Shown here: positions 1 through 6,075 of the stretch, piece by piece | Numbering within the stretch: position 1 is the first letter of the stretch | Layout: every line of letters begins with the position of its first letter | Program-made: the position numbers and the translations under genes | The notes under the pieces: model-generated | What the model was told of the DNA's origin: nothing | Database searches by the model: none | The model's input: the letters and a program-made list of their open reading frames with translations, nothing else | From: Ventricola sp017626895 | Lineage (GTDB): Bacteria > Bacillota > Clostridia > Christensenellales > Aristaeellaceae | Assembly (NCBI GenBank): GCA_017626895.1 | Contig: JAGAHV010000041.1 | Location: 1-7,530 of the forward strand | Direction: 5' to 3' | DNA: 7,530 nt

Positions 1-67
1 GGGGAATTGCCGCGGAGCTCTTAAAGGTGACTTCTCTGTCACCGATTTTCACTGTCTTTTTAAGCAT
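1..67 (-). CDS. Probable tail assembly chaperone, N-terminal fragment (runs off the window)
   Basis: Only the first 22 codons are visible: MLKKTVKIGDREVTFKSSA then AIP. Basic residues with the pattern 'K.V.IGDREV.FKSSAAIP' are what I recall at the start of tail assembly chaperones of Gram-positive siphoviruses, and the place just after the major tail protein fits. ATG 67 has GGGAGGT upstream (82-76) with a spacer of about 8 nt, in the 20-bp gap after the previous stop. A programmed frameshift product is common for this gene family, but the relevant region is outside the window. Confidence 0.6.
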   Translation of the reverse strand, partial: MLKKTVKIGDREVTFKSSAAIP

Positions 68-87
68 GGTCTTCTACCTCCCTTTCC

Positions 88-693
88 TTAACCTGCTGGC
101 TCCTCTTCGCTTCCCGAACCGTCCGTGACAGGGATGTACACGGAACCGTACCAGTTCTGATAGGTCGATGCGTCCGTATCATCACCGGTTTTCGCCTTCA
201 CCAGTCCATCCTCCCTGGGGTCGGCAGAGATGGACAGGGTTTCCGTTCCCGGCTCAATGGAATCTTCCTTGGTGGAGCTTTCCAGCGTCGGACGGGTACT
301 GACGGTGCAGTTATAGAGAACATGACGGATGGCATGCTGGTCGCCGTCAAACTCAAAGAGCATGGCGAAATACACAGGGGACACGTTATTGGCGGTCTCG
401 ATCAGCACACCATTGGCATCCCTTATTTCACCCAGTATCTCCTCCCGGAACCAATCCGGGATAAGTGCTATCTCAAGGTCTCCAGAATATCCATTGTTGG
501 TCACGGATCGAAAAAATACGACTCCATCAGCATAGAAGGGGTTTGCTTCCCCCTCCGCATCAAGCGACAGGCTCACTGCGCCCTGCAGGGACTTCGGAGT
601 ACCATAGGAGTACTCCCCCATCTCGCTCTTGGTGAGCTTTGCGACATGGACGTTTTTCAGGTTGTATTTGATCTTGTTCTTTGTCTGTGACAT
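88..693 (-). CDS. Major tail protein, phi13 family
   Basis: A 201-residue subunit of the tail tube. Family features: KIKYNLKNVHVAKLT (7-21), YSYGTPKSLQGAVSLSLDAEGEANPFYADGVVFF (28-61), TNNGYSGDLEIALIPDWFREEILGE (65-89), the GVLIE step (95-99), and FAMLFEFDGDQHAIRHVLYNCTVSTRPTLES (109-139), which together are characteristic of phi13-type tail tube proteins. The C-terminus is short and acidic (SGSEEEPAG), with no added Ig-like domain. The start is ATG 693, with AGGAGGT about 7 nt upstream lying just past the HNH stop, so the endonuclease insertion left this gene's translation signal intact. It is followed 20 nt later by the likely tail assembly chaperone, the normal order before the tape measure gene. 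Confidence 0.93.
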   Translation of the reverse strand: MSQTKNKIKYNLKNVHVAKLTKSEMGEYSYGTPKSLQGAVSLSLDAEGEANPFYADGVVFFRSVTNNGYSGDLEIALIPDWFREEILGEIRDANGVLIETANNVSPVYFAMLFEFDGDQHAIRHVLYNCTVSTRPTLESSTKEDSIEPGTETLSISADPREDGLVKAKTGDDTDASTYQNWYGSVYIPVTDGSGSEEEPAG

Positions 694-711
694 CGTTTCT
701 ACCTCCTATAT

Positions 712-1407
712 TCATACACGACAGCTTCTCTCGCCATTATGCGGAAAATTTAATCTTGCATACTCACCATGAACTGCTCGTGCCATCTCATCATAGGCTA
801 CAGCCGCCTCCTCCGGTGTTGTATGCAGACCACCATAGTAATACAGACGATCCTTCCACAAAGAAGCCATATATTTCCCGCTTTGTTTGTGAAACGAAAC
901 GCCTTTATATCCTGTTTTATTGTTAGATTGAAGTATTTTGTTGCAGTTATTCTCACTCCACGAACATAAACGGAGATTTTCCCTGCGTTCATCATGAATG
1001 TCCATAGAAATGTGATCCACGTATTCATCATCCCCTGCATTCATAACTACACGAGAAAAATGATTCATCTTATCATCGACTGCATACCCGTTGGGTCCAG
1101 TAATCCACTTTCTGTTTTTCGCAATTTCCAAATCACACGGACTAAAAATAAAAGTTCCACCATCCGAGCAATGATATCTATAATGATCCCCCTCACTCTC
1201 TATCCAAGGATCCGGTTTACGAAAACTGTGCCCACATGACCTCGACAAACCTCTCACTAGATTATTTCGTGGAATGACTCTCTGTGTCCCGCAAGAACAC
1301 CGGCAAACATAATGCTTTGTCATTCGAGGGCCTAATCTGCCGGCATACTCGATTACTTCCCATTCTCCAAACACATCACCCACCTGGATCTCCGGGTATT
1401 TCAGCAT
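712..1407 (-). CDS. Free-standing HNH endonuclease with AP2 domain (copy 1), catalytic core partly degenerate
   Basis: A 231-residue homologue of the endonuclease at 6790-6068, collinear with it. There is a Cys cluster at 35-39 and C58/H60 (CRCSCG and SCGH), an HNH region at 115-150 and an AP2 domain at about 167-222 (GYKGV to ARLNFP). D131 and H132 fall at the same residue numbers as in the other copy, and N144 is kept. The first His of the usual LHR step is S118 here, the usual DHIDGN reads DHISMD, and the Asn before RR is E140. Nicking activity may therefore be reduced or lost. The start is ATG 1407, with GGAGGT at 1421-1416 and an 8-nt spacer. The start overlaps the previous gene by 32 nt, and the stop is 18 nt before the major tail protein ATG. 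The gene is clearly richer in A+T than the structural genes around it. Confidence 0.85.
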   Translation of the reverse strand: MLKYPEIQVGDVFGEWEVIEYAGRLGPRMTKHYVCRCSCGTQRVIPRNNLVRGLSRSCGHSFRKPDPWIESEGDHYRYHCSDGGTFIFSPCDLEIAKNRKWITGPNGYAVDDKMNHFSRVVMNAGDDEYVDHISMDIHDERRENLRLCSWSENNCNKILQSNNKTGYKGVSFHKQSGKYMASLWKDRLYYYGGLHTTPEEAAVAYDEMARAVHGEYARLNFPHNGERSCRV

Positions 1408-1729
1408 TGCTCAGCACCTCCATTGAAAATAAGACCTCATACAGCTTCTCTTCCGGAATCCATACTTCAGTCTTGTCGTATACAAAGCCGTGCTCATCCA
1501 GCACCGCTTCCACCTGTGCTTCCACATCCGGCTGTTTTCTGTCGGTATACAGCTCAAAATGCAGTTCATTGATCTTCACGTATACCTTCCCGTCCGCGGA
1601 AAAGTTATCCGATCTTGGGAACAGATAAATGAGGAAAGGCGGGTCCGGAGACTCACCTTCCGCAAAATGATCATAGGCGACGGGGAGGCCGGTTTCCTCC
1701 GCCATGGCCGCTACTTCTTCATGGGTCAT
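1376..1729 (-). CDS. Tail terminator/completion-like protein (small tail component)
   Basis: A 117-residue protein between the gp10-like component and the major tail protein, the slot of the tail terminator that caps the tail tube. The sequence resembles, from memory, small tail components of Gram-positive phages: TGLPVAYDHFAEGESPDPPFLIYLFP (13-38), DNFSADGKVYVKINELHFELYTDRK (41-65), an amphipathic helix VEAQVEAVLDEHG (69-81) and a final strand LYEVLFSMEVL (97-107). The fold is probably the small alpha/beta type shared with gpU-like terminators, which is inference. The start is ATG 1729, 4 nt after the previous stop, with a GAGGGGGTGAGG-rich region upstream. The last ten codons (SNAEIPGDPGG region) overlap the start of the HNH gene by 32 nt in another frame, so the native C-terminus may have been altered by that insertion. 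Confidence 0.7.
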   Translation of the reverse strand: MTHEEVAAMAEETGLPVAYDHFAEGESPDPPFLIYLFPRSDNFSADGKVYVKINELHFELYTDRKQPDVEAQVEAVLDEHGFVYDKTEVWIPEEKLYEVLFSMEVLSNAEIPGDPGG

Positions 1730-1733
1730 CTCC

Positions 1734-2114
1734 TCACCCCCTCAGTGCCTTTTCGATATCCGCCATCAGCTGCTGTTCAGCCGTTTCCTCTGCCGGTGCA
1801 ATATGCGGTATTGCCCGGACTCTTCCCCCGCCCCGTTTGGCGTGTCCATGCTCCAGCAGATGCGCCAGCATGTACCGGGAAGGACTGTATACCGTAACCT
1901 CAATGCCCTGGGAATCCTCTGCCGTGACCTTCGTTGTCCAGGATTTGGCGTATCTCCCTGTCCTCACGGGAGCGGAAGCATTAATGCCATCTTTCGTGGT
2001 TTTTCCGGCTTTTCTCACGGCCTTCTTCACGCTGTCCGCGGAGAGATTGCGGTAGTTTGTCAGTTCCTGTTCAATGACGGCTGCCATCTTTTCCACGGAA
2101 ACCGTTCTGCTCAT
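1734..2114 (-). CDS. HK97 gp10-family head-tail/tail completion component
   Basis: A 126-residue protein of the HK97-gp10 family, a small alpha/beta component needed for head-tail joining or tail completion. Diagnostic motifs are INASAPVRTGRYAKSW (44-59) and YMLAHLLEHGHAKRGGGRVRAIPHIAPAEE (81-110), in which the LLEHG...RGGGRV...PHIAPA string is nearly invariant in the family. A C-terminal helix follows (EQQLMADIEKALR). The start is ATG 2114: GGAGGG at 2127-2122 lies 7 nt upstream, and the ATG overlaps the previous stop as ATGA, implying translational coupling. A longer in-frame reading from 2258 adds 48 residues that are only an off-frame read of the head-closure gene. Four bases separate its stop from the next ATG. 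Confidence 0.92.
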   Translation of the reverse strand: MSRTVSVEKMAAVIEQELTNYRNLSADSVKKAVRKAGKTTKDGINASAPVRTGRYAKSWTTKVTAEDSQGIEVTVYSPSRYMLAHLLEHGHAKRGGGRVRAIPHIAPAEETAEQQLMADIEKALRG

Positions 2115-2485
2115 CGTTTCTCCCTCCTGCAGGTAAACCGGATCGCCTGTCTCTGGTAATTCATGGGATCCACCGACAGGATGTTGTATCGTTCGCCGTG
2201 GAAAAGAATCCGAAATTCCGTCGAGGTGACATCTGCCAGTTCCGGGCACCAGCGGCACTCAAAGGTCACGGACCGTTCCTCGCTGATCACCGCATCCCCT
2301 TCTTCCTGCGCGGCATAGGTACTGGCATAGGCAGAGCAGGTGAAGTAATCCGTCCACTGCTGAAGCCGGTTTTTATACTTGTCGCTGTAGACTGCATTCC
2401 GCTGAAACGTGATCCGTACATTCTTTCTTGCGATCCGTCCGGTCTGCGTAACGGGAATATCAGAACACCCCCTCGCGCACAGCAA
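2111..2485 (-). CDS. Phage head closure / head-tail adaptor protein (start uncertain)
   Basis: A small beta-rich protein expected to sit between connector and tail and plug the filled head, in the position of SPP1 gp16/HK97 gp7-type proteins. Counting from TTG 2485 it has 124 residues. The conserved part begins near residue 18 (IARKNVRITFQRN) and runs through DYFTCSAYASTYAAQEEGD (46-64), SEERSVTFECRWCPELADVTSTEFRI (68-93) and ERYNILSVDPMNYQRQAIRF (98-117). No ATG or GTG is available at the 5' end. TTG 2485 has GGAG at 2497-2494 with an 8-nt spacer but would overlap the connector gene by 26 nt. ATT at 2458 has a better GAGGGGGTG at 2474-2466 with a 7-nt spacer and gives 115 residues. I list the standard-codon start. 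The gene ends in an ATGA overlap with the gp10-like gene. Confidence 0.8.
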   Translation of the reverse strand: MLCARGCSDIPVTQTGRIARKNVRITFQRNAVYSDKYKNRLQQWTDYFTCSAYASTYAAQEEGDAVISEERSVTFECRWCPELADVTSTEFRILFHGERYNILSVDPMNYQRQAIRFTCRREKR

Positions 2486-2810
2486 AAAGCAGGCTCCGAA
2501 GGGTCATTACAAGGTCATGATGGTCCGCTTCTTCCCGGTGTTCATACAGATAACCCAGGGTATACAGCACACCGACACGCAGAAGCTCCTTCATCTGCAG
2601 CAGTTTCCCTTTGCTTTTCTCTTCTCCCCGGATCGTCAGAATCTTGCGGCTGTCTGAGGTGTATTCGGATATGCTGTTCCATTCCTCCGCAGCAAGCCTC
2701 GCCACATCCGCGCACATGGATTCAGAGGATGCCAGCAGCGACGTGATCAGGCCGTCCTCATAATCCGAATCCACACGCAGATAAGCCTTCGCTTCTTCAA
2801 GCGTCACCAT
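2460..2810 (-). CDS. Head-tail connector protein, gp6-like
   Basis: A 116-residue, mostly helical adaptor that docks under the portal after DNA packaging, at the start of the head-tail interface. The pattern is typical of the HK97 gp6/phage DNA-packaging connector group: an opening MVTLEEAKAYLRVDSDYEDGLI (1-22), a second helix LLASSESMCADVARL (25-39), and a C-terminal half with LLRVGVLYTLGYLYEHREEADHH (77-99) and MTLRSLLFAVREGVF (102-116). The length is normal for the family. The start is ATG 2810, set by AAAGGAGG 6 nt upstream. It is the first gene after the strongest terminator hairpin in the window, and its stop (TGA 2462-2460) lies where the head-closure gene begins. Confidence 0.88.
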   Translation of the reverse strand: MVTLEEAKAYLRVDSDYEDGLITSLLASSESMCADVARLAAEEWNSISEYTSDSRKILTIRGEEKSKGKLLQMKELLRVGVLYTLGYLYEHREEADHHDLVMTLRSLLFAVREGVF

Positions 2811-2816
2811 GCGCGG

Positions 2817-2824
2817 CCTCCTTT
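2817..2824 (-). promoter_or_regulatory. Ribosome binding site that fixes the connector start
   Basis: AAAGGAGG lies 6 nt before ATG 2810. It decides against a longer in-frame version starting at 2957, whose extra 49 codons would run through the terminator hairpin and the end of the fibre-like gene. Confidence 0.8.
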
Positions 2825-2873
2825 CCTGTGCACATACTGAGCTAACCGACGCAGATGCATCGGGTCCGCCCCC

Positions 2874-2911
2874 AAAAAGGGAGGGCAGAGGAACATCCCC
2901 TGAACCCTCCC
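2874..2911 (-). terminator. Strong hairpin terminator after the fibre-like gene
   Basis: On the minus strand GGGAGGG (2911-2905) pairs with CCCTCCC (2885-2879). After a TT bulge, CAGGGGA pairs with TCCTCTG (one G·T) around a 3-nt TGT loop. TTTTT (2878-2874) follows at once. This 14-bp GC-rich stem with a T-run is the best terminator in the window. It lies in the 121-bp gap between the capsid/fibre block and the connector gene, where it would lower transcription of downstream connector and tail genes unless antiterminated. Confidence 0.75.
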
Positions 2912-2931
2912 GGATCCGCTGTCCCTTTTCA

Positions 2932-3612
2932 TCAGGCGGTAACAGGCGGTTCCGCAATGCTCATCGTGAATTTCGTTTCCGCATAACCGTCCGCCCACAG
3001 AGTGAAATACTTTTCCCCGGTCAGATACGCGGGATCCTCGGCTTTGATGTAGATCACAAAGTCTCCGGCAGAAAGTCCCAGCGCGGTCGCTTCCGCCGCG
3101 TCACTGGCAGCCAGTGTCACTTCAGCTCCGGTATCATCCGTAAACCGGATTCCGGTCACATCATCCAGCCCGGTCCGTACACCAAAGCCAAGCCACTTAT
3201 GCTCTCCCCAGGTTTCACCGTGATCCGCATCCGCCAGTTCACTCACCTTGCAGTCCAGCGTGATCGTGATTCCATTGTCATCAATAGCCACGGTCGTATG
3301 TCCGCTGTTGGCCGCCGTCTCAGCGGTCGGCATGGACGCGGGCGTGGGACAGGCCTGAACGGACACATTCCACGCATCTGGAGTCATCACGCCGGCATTC
3401 TTCAGCTTTTTCAGCAGGGCATTGAAATCATTTTTTAGCCCGGCGACAGCGGTGGCAGTACTCTCTTCCTGATTGACAGCCGCCTTGTGAACCTGATCTT
3501 TTCCCGCGGAAAAATCCAGCACCTCGGCTCCTTCCTCGATCACCAGCTTGCCGCCAATGACGAGGGTATCTCCACCGTCTGTGGAGTAGTTCTTCGTTAC
3601 GATATTTTTCAT
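2932..3612 (-). CDS. Putative head fibre or capsid decoration protein
   Basis: A 226-residue protein directly after the capsid gene, a usual place for decoration or head fibre proteins. The N-terminus (TKNYSTDGGDTLVIGGKLVIEEGAEV, residues 6-31) resembles from memory the start of proteins annotated as head fibre in Clostridia phages: a Gly-rich beta segment plus a 'VIGGKL.I..GA.V' motif. Residues 52-80 (TATAVAGLKNDFNALLKKLKNAGVMTPD) look like a short helical linker, also typical there. Residues 105-220 are rich in Thr, Asp and Gly with alternating hydrophobics (ITITLDCKV, EVTLAAS, DFVIYIK, KFTMSI), suggesting a beta-sandwich surface domain. There is no signal peptide or membrane segment. The start is ATG 3612, with GGAGGG and a 7-nt spacer. 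Flanking T-run hairpins isolate it on both sides. The role is inferred from position and N-terminal resemblance. Confidence 0.55.
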   Translation of the reverse strand: MKNIVTKNYSTDGGDTLVIGGKLVIEEGAEVLDFSAGKDQVHKAAVNQEESTATAVAGLKNDFNALLKKLKNAGVMTPDAWNVSVQACPTPASMPTAETAANSGHTTVAIDDNGITITLDCKVSELADADHGETWGEHKWLGFGVRTGLDDVTGIRFTDDTGAEVTLAASDAAEATALGLSAGDFVIYIKAEDPAYLTGEKYFTLWADGYAETKFTMSIAEPPVTA

Positions 3613-3639
3613 GAGTTATCCCTCCGTCTCAAAGTCAGG

Positions 3640-3668
3640 AAAAGGACTGCCCGGATTATGAGCAGTCC
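3640..3668 (-). terminator. Rho-independent-like hairpin after the major capsid gene
   Basis: On the minus strand GGACTGC (3668-3662) pairs perfectly with GCAGTCC (3650-3644) around an 11-nt loop, followed by TTTT (3643-3640) and CC. Two further pairs, one a wobble, can extend the stem into the T-run. It lies in the 78-bp gap between the capsid stop and the fibre-like gene. The T-run is short, so readthrough is expected. Confidence 0.55.
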
Positions 3669-3690
3669 CTCTCCCAGGAATATCAGAGCA

Positions 3691-4902
3691 TCAGCCGTTG
3701 GCCTGCGTACCCGCCATCTTGAGGACCTTCACAGCCTCAGGCAGGATCAGCTTGCCGTCGACGCGCTGGGTGGTCACAAAACCGACCTGATCGGTCACCG
3801 CGTACAGCTCATTCAGGCGCTTGAAGGCACGGCTGGCCCGGTCGGCTACCCAGTAGTAGCTGTAGTCACCGAAGGTCATGACCTTCTTGCCGGCCTCAAC
3901 ACCAGGCATAAAGCCGGAAGTGTATACCGGGCGGCCCAGGATCGTATCGGGCTTGGCAATATCCAGAGAAGGCTTCCAGATGTAATTGCCGTTGCCGTCC
4001 TTCAGCATCATCAGCTGCAGGAGCAGTTCCTCGTTGCACAGGAAAGCCGCCTTGGCGCGATACGGAGACTTCAGGCTGTAATACAGCTGGAAGATCTCGT
4101 CGAAGGTCACGGTATTGGCGGAGGCCGCGGTCACACCGAGCTGAGCGCCAACAGTATCATTCAGGATGCCGGTGGGCTGCTTGTCACCGCTGCCGGTGAT
4201 GAACGCCTTCTCCTCGGTCAGGCCCATGGTCTTTCCGAAACGCTCCGCGATATACGCGGCAATGTCGAAGGCGCTGTCATTGAGCAGTTCGTTGCTGACC
4301 TTCACCAGTGCGCCCATCTTATAGGCGGACAGGGTTGTCTGCGCGAACTTGGTGTCGGTCTCCGGGATCGGCTCGCCTTCATCAATCCAGGAAGCCTCCA
4401 TGGTGTCATTGGCGATCGGGATCTTCCGGGTACCGGAGCTGGTGCGGATCACGTGAGCCATCTGACGGAAGATGTTATTCTCCTCAAGGCCCTTTACCAG
4501 CCGGCACTCGAATTCGTCCGGAACAGTGTATCCGCCCTCTTCGTTCTCGCCGACGGACAGTGCATTGCGGACCTCCATCAGGTGACCGTTTCCGCGCATC
4601 ATATCCCAGAAAGCACTGGAATACTCATCGGTCGCGGTGGCCTTCACCTTTTCCTTCCGGGACATGGGCTTCATCAGCACGGGAGAAGTCGTCGGTGCGG
4701 ACATCTGGGCATCCATCGCCATCTGATCTTCCAGGCGCTTGATCTCAGCGGTCAGGGCCATTACATCGGCAGTCATCTTGTCATACTGCTCAATGTCAGC
4801 AGCGGATACGAGATCGTTTACACCGCGGTGCTCTTCCAGGAAGCTCTTCGTCTGTTCCCACAGGGTATTGCGCTTGCTGCGCAGCTCAAGGATCTTATTC
4901 AT
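3691..4902 (-). CDS. Major capsid protein, HK97 family
   Basis: A 403-residue shell protein of the HK97 fold. Residues 1-68 are a predicted coiled coil rich in Leu/Glu/Lys, typical of the delta domain that acts as built-in scaffold and is removed by the prohead protease. Cleavage probably falls in the linker around 70-115, before the conserved NEEGGYTVPDEF (120-131). Family landmarks follow: VIRTSSGTRKIPI (151-163), SWIDEGEPIPETD (171-183), KVSNELLNDS (201-210) and EEKAFITGSGDKQPTGIL (230-247). The length is normal for a delta-bearing HK97 capsid protein. The start is ATG 4902, with AGAGGT 4 nt upstream. The 84-bp gap before it holds a T-run hairpin and a separate perfect stem-loop, and a second T-run hairpin follows the stop. 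This suggests the capsid gene is tuned separately from its neighbours. Confidence 0.95.
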   Translation of the reverse strand: MNKILELRSKRNTLWEQTKSFLEEHRGVNDLVSAADIEQYDKMTADVMALTAEIKRLEDQMAMDAQMSAPTTSPVLMKPMSRKEKVKATATDEYSSAFWDMMRGNGHLMEVRNALSVGENEEGGYTVPDEFECRLVKGLEENNIFRQMAHVIRTSSGTRKIPIANDTMEASWIDEGEPIPETDTKFAQTTLSAYKMGALVKVSNELLNDSAFDIAAYIAERFGKTMGLTEEKAFITGSGDKQPTGILNDTVGAQLGVTAASANTVTFDEIFQLYYSLKSPYRAKAAFLCNEELLLQLMMLKDGNGNYIWKPSLDIAKPDTILGRPVYTSGFMPGVEAGKKVMTFGDYSYYWVADRASRAFKRLNELYAVTDQVGFVTTQRVDGKLILPEAVKVLKMAGTQANG

Positions 4903-4915
4903 GAATACCTCTTTC

Positions 4916-4936
4916 TCCGGAGATTAGCGCTCCGGA
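4916..4936 (-). promoter_or_regulatory. Perfect stem-loop just upstream of the capsid gene ribosome binding site
   Basis: On the minus strand a 7-bp perfect inverted repeat, TCCGGAG/CTCCGGA, encloses a 7-nt loop. It ends three bases before the capsid gene's Shine-Dalgarno region (AGAGGT at 4912-4907, 4 nt before ATG 4902). No T-run follows, so it is not a terminator. A 5' hairpin here could protect the capsid mRNA from decay or keep the ribosome binding site open. That role is inference; the inverted repeat itself is seen. Confidence 0.5.
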
Positions 4937-4965
4937 CGCTTTTATAGATAGTGAAAATGAGTATG

Positions 4966-5009
4966 AAAAAAGCAGCCTGGTTTCCATCATTTCAGGAACT
5001 CCAGCTGCT
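4966..5009 (-). terminator. Hairpin plus T-run after the protease gene (leaky terminator or 3' stabiliser)
   Basis: On the minus strand, AGCAGC-TGG (5009-5001) pairs with CCA-G-GCTGC (4980-4972), with one bulged G and a loop of about 20 nt. A run of six T (4971-4966) follows directly. The 5' arm lies in the last protease codons and the 3' arm just past its stop. The loop is large, so termination is probably partial, which fits its place inside an operon just before the capsid gene. Confidence 0.5.
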
Positions 5010-6075
5010 TTCTCAGCAATTCATACGGCATTGAGCCGTCTTCGGTTTTTCCGTCCATGCCGATCATGGGTGGTTTGGGAAGGGTATCCTCTGCGGACGG
5101 ATTCGCAGGTTTCTTCCTGCGCTCGTCCTCATCCGGATCGTCATCGGGGTCGTCAGGGTCATTTGGATCATCGTCCGGGTCGTCATCCGGATCATTGTCT
5201 GGATCGTCCGGTTCATCCTCATCGGGATTCACAGCCGGATTGCTTCCTCCGCCGGGTGTTTTCGGTTTGCTCTCATCACAGGGGGCATCCTCCGCAAACA
5301 TGCTCACCTGCTCCATCAGCCCTGTCTCGGTCGGTTCACAAACCGCCTCTTCAGTGCCGGCTGTGACAGGTTCTTCATCTGCTGTGGCAGGAGTTTCTGC
5401 GGTACAACCGAGCCGGTTAAGGATGGTCTGTCCCATAATCCTCGTGGAGTATGGCTGCCATTCCTTGAGGCTGGCCTCGACTTTGATTTCTTTCCCATCG
5501 TCCTTCTCCTCTTCGGTTTCTTCCGGCTTTCCCTGGTCCGCAAACAGGACTTCATCCGCAAAGCCCAGCTCCACAGCTTTCTTTGCGTTCATCCAGGTTT
5601 CGTTTTCCATAAGCTGGCTGATCTTTGCCCGGGAAAGCCCGGTTTTCCTCTGGTAAGCGTTGATGATGCTGGCTTTCACCTCATTGAGGGTGGTGATCGC
5701 CTTTTCCATATCCTTGGCATTTCCCATGGCAATCGTCATGGGATCGTGGATCATGAGCATGGCCACCGGGCTCATCAGCACACGGTCTCCGGCCATCGCC
5801 ACAACAGATGCCGCGGATGCCGCAATCGCGTCGATCTTCACCGTAATCTTTCCCTTGTGGTCACTGAGCATGGTATAGATCTCCGCAGCGGCAAAGACAT
5901 TTCCGCCCGGGCTGTTGACCCAGACCGTCACATCTCCCTCCTCCGCTTCCAGTTCTTCCCGGAATGCCTGCGGCGTAATTTCCGTACCCCAAAAGGACTC
6001 CTCATCAATCGGTCCTTCCAGGCGGAGCACGCGTTCACCCGCATCATTCCGGATGAAATTCCAGAATTTAAGCAC
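4987..6075 (-). CDS. ClpP-like prohead (capsid maturation) protease with acidic Asp/Pro C-terminal tail
   Basis: A 362-residue serine protease of the phage ClpP/S14 type, which processes the capsid protein's N-terminal delta region during prohead maturation. The ClpP-like domain covers about 14-180: NSPGG at 54-58, the Ser motif in IAASAAS with S87 as likely nucleophile, H110 in MIHDP, and ETWMNAKKAVELGFADEVL at 159-177. The third catalytic position appears to be E159 where cellular ClpP has Asp. Residues 185-280 are acidic linker, and 285-318 are an Asp/Pro repeat. The C-terminus is a short charged helix-like segment (352-362). No separate scaffold gene lies between this and the capsid gene. 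The start is GTG 6075, set by a strong AGGAGGT at 6090-6084 with an 8-nt spacer lying inside the preceding endonuclease gene. The tail makes it longer than a bare ClpP domain. Confidence 0.9.
   Translation of the reverse strand: MLKFWNFIRNDAGERVLRLEGPIDEESFWGTEITPQAFREELEAEEGDVTVWVNSPGGNVFAAAEIYTMLSDHKGKITVKIDAIAASAASVVAMAGDRVLMSPVAMLMIHDPMTIAMGNAKDMEKAITTLNEVKASIINAYQRKTGLSRAKISQLMENETWMNAKKAVELGFADEVLFADQGKPEETEEEKDDGKEIKVEASLKEWQPYSTRIMGQTILNRLGCTAETPATADEEPVTAGTEEAVCEPTETGLMEQVSMFAEDAPCDESKPKTPGGGSNPAVNPDEDEPDDPDNDPDDDPDDDPNDPDDPDDDPDEDERRKKPANPSAEDTLPKPPMIGMDGKTEDGSMPYELLRKQLEFLK
5122..5223 (-). repeat. Asp/Pro-rich low-complexity tandem repeat in the protease C-terminal tail
   Basis: Codons 285-318 of the protease encode imperfect repeats of DP, DDP and DDDP units with an occasional Asn or Glu. 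At the DNA level this is a series of GAC/GAT and CCG/CCT codons on the minus strand. Codon choice varies between units, so the protein pattern is better conserved than the DNA repeat. Repeats of this kind can expand or contract by slippage. The antisense strand gives a long Ser/Gly-rich open frame, which is a shadow. Confidence 0.8.

Noticed and set aside
26..43. Inverted repeat GGTGAC/GTCACC with a 6-nt spacer near the start of the tail chaperone gene
   Set aside because: It is only 6 bp and lies in coding sequence that fits the expected protein motif (GDREVT). There is no T-run or other sign of regulation.
3487..4947. A 486-codon open frame on the plus strand opposite the capsid gene
   Set aside because: It lies antisense to a clear HK97 capsid gene and part of the fibre-like gene, shows no recognisable domain, and arises from the codon bias of the real gene on the other strand.
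4941..4967. Possible promoter before the capsid gene: TTCATA, 15 nt, TATAAA on the minus strand
   Set aside because: The -35 box is weak and the spacing is short. A+T-rich stretches beside a T-run produce such matches easily. It is not strong enough to call.
5057..5656. Plus-strand open frame encoding a Ser/Gly-rich repeat protein
   Set aside because: It is the reverse complement of the Asp/Pro repeat of the protease. The low-complexity pattern is a mirror of GAC/GAT/CCG codons.
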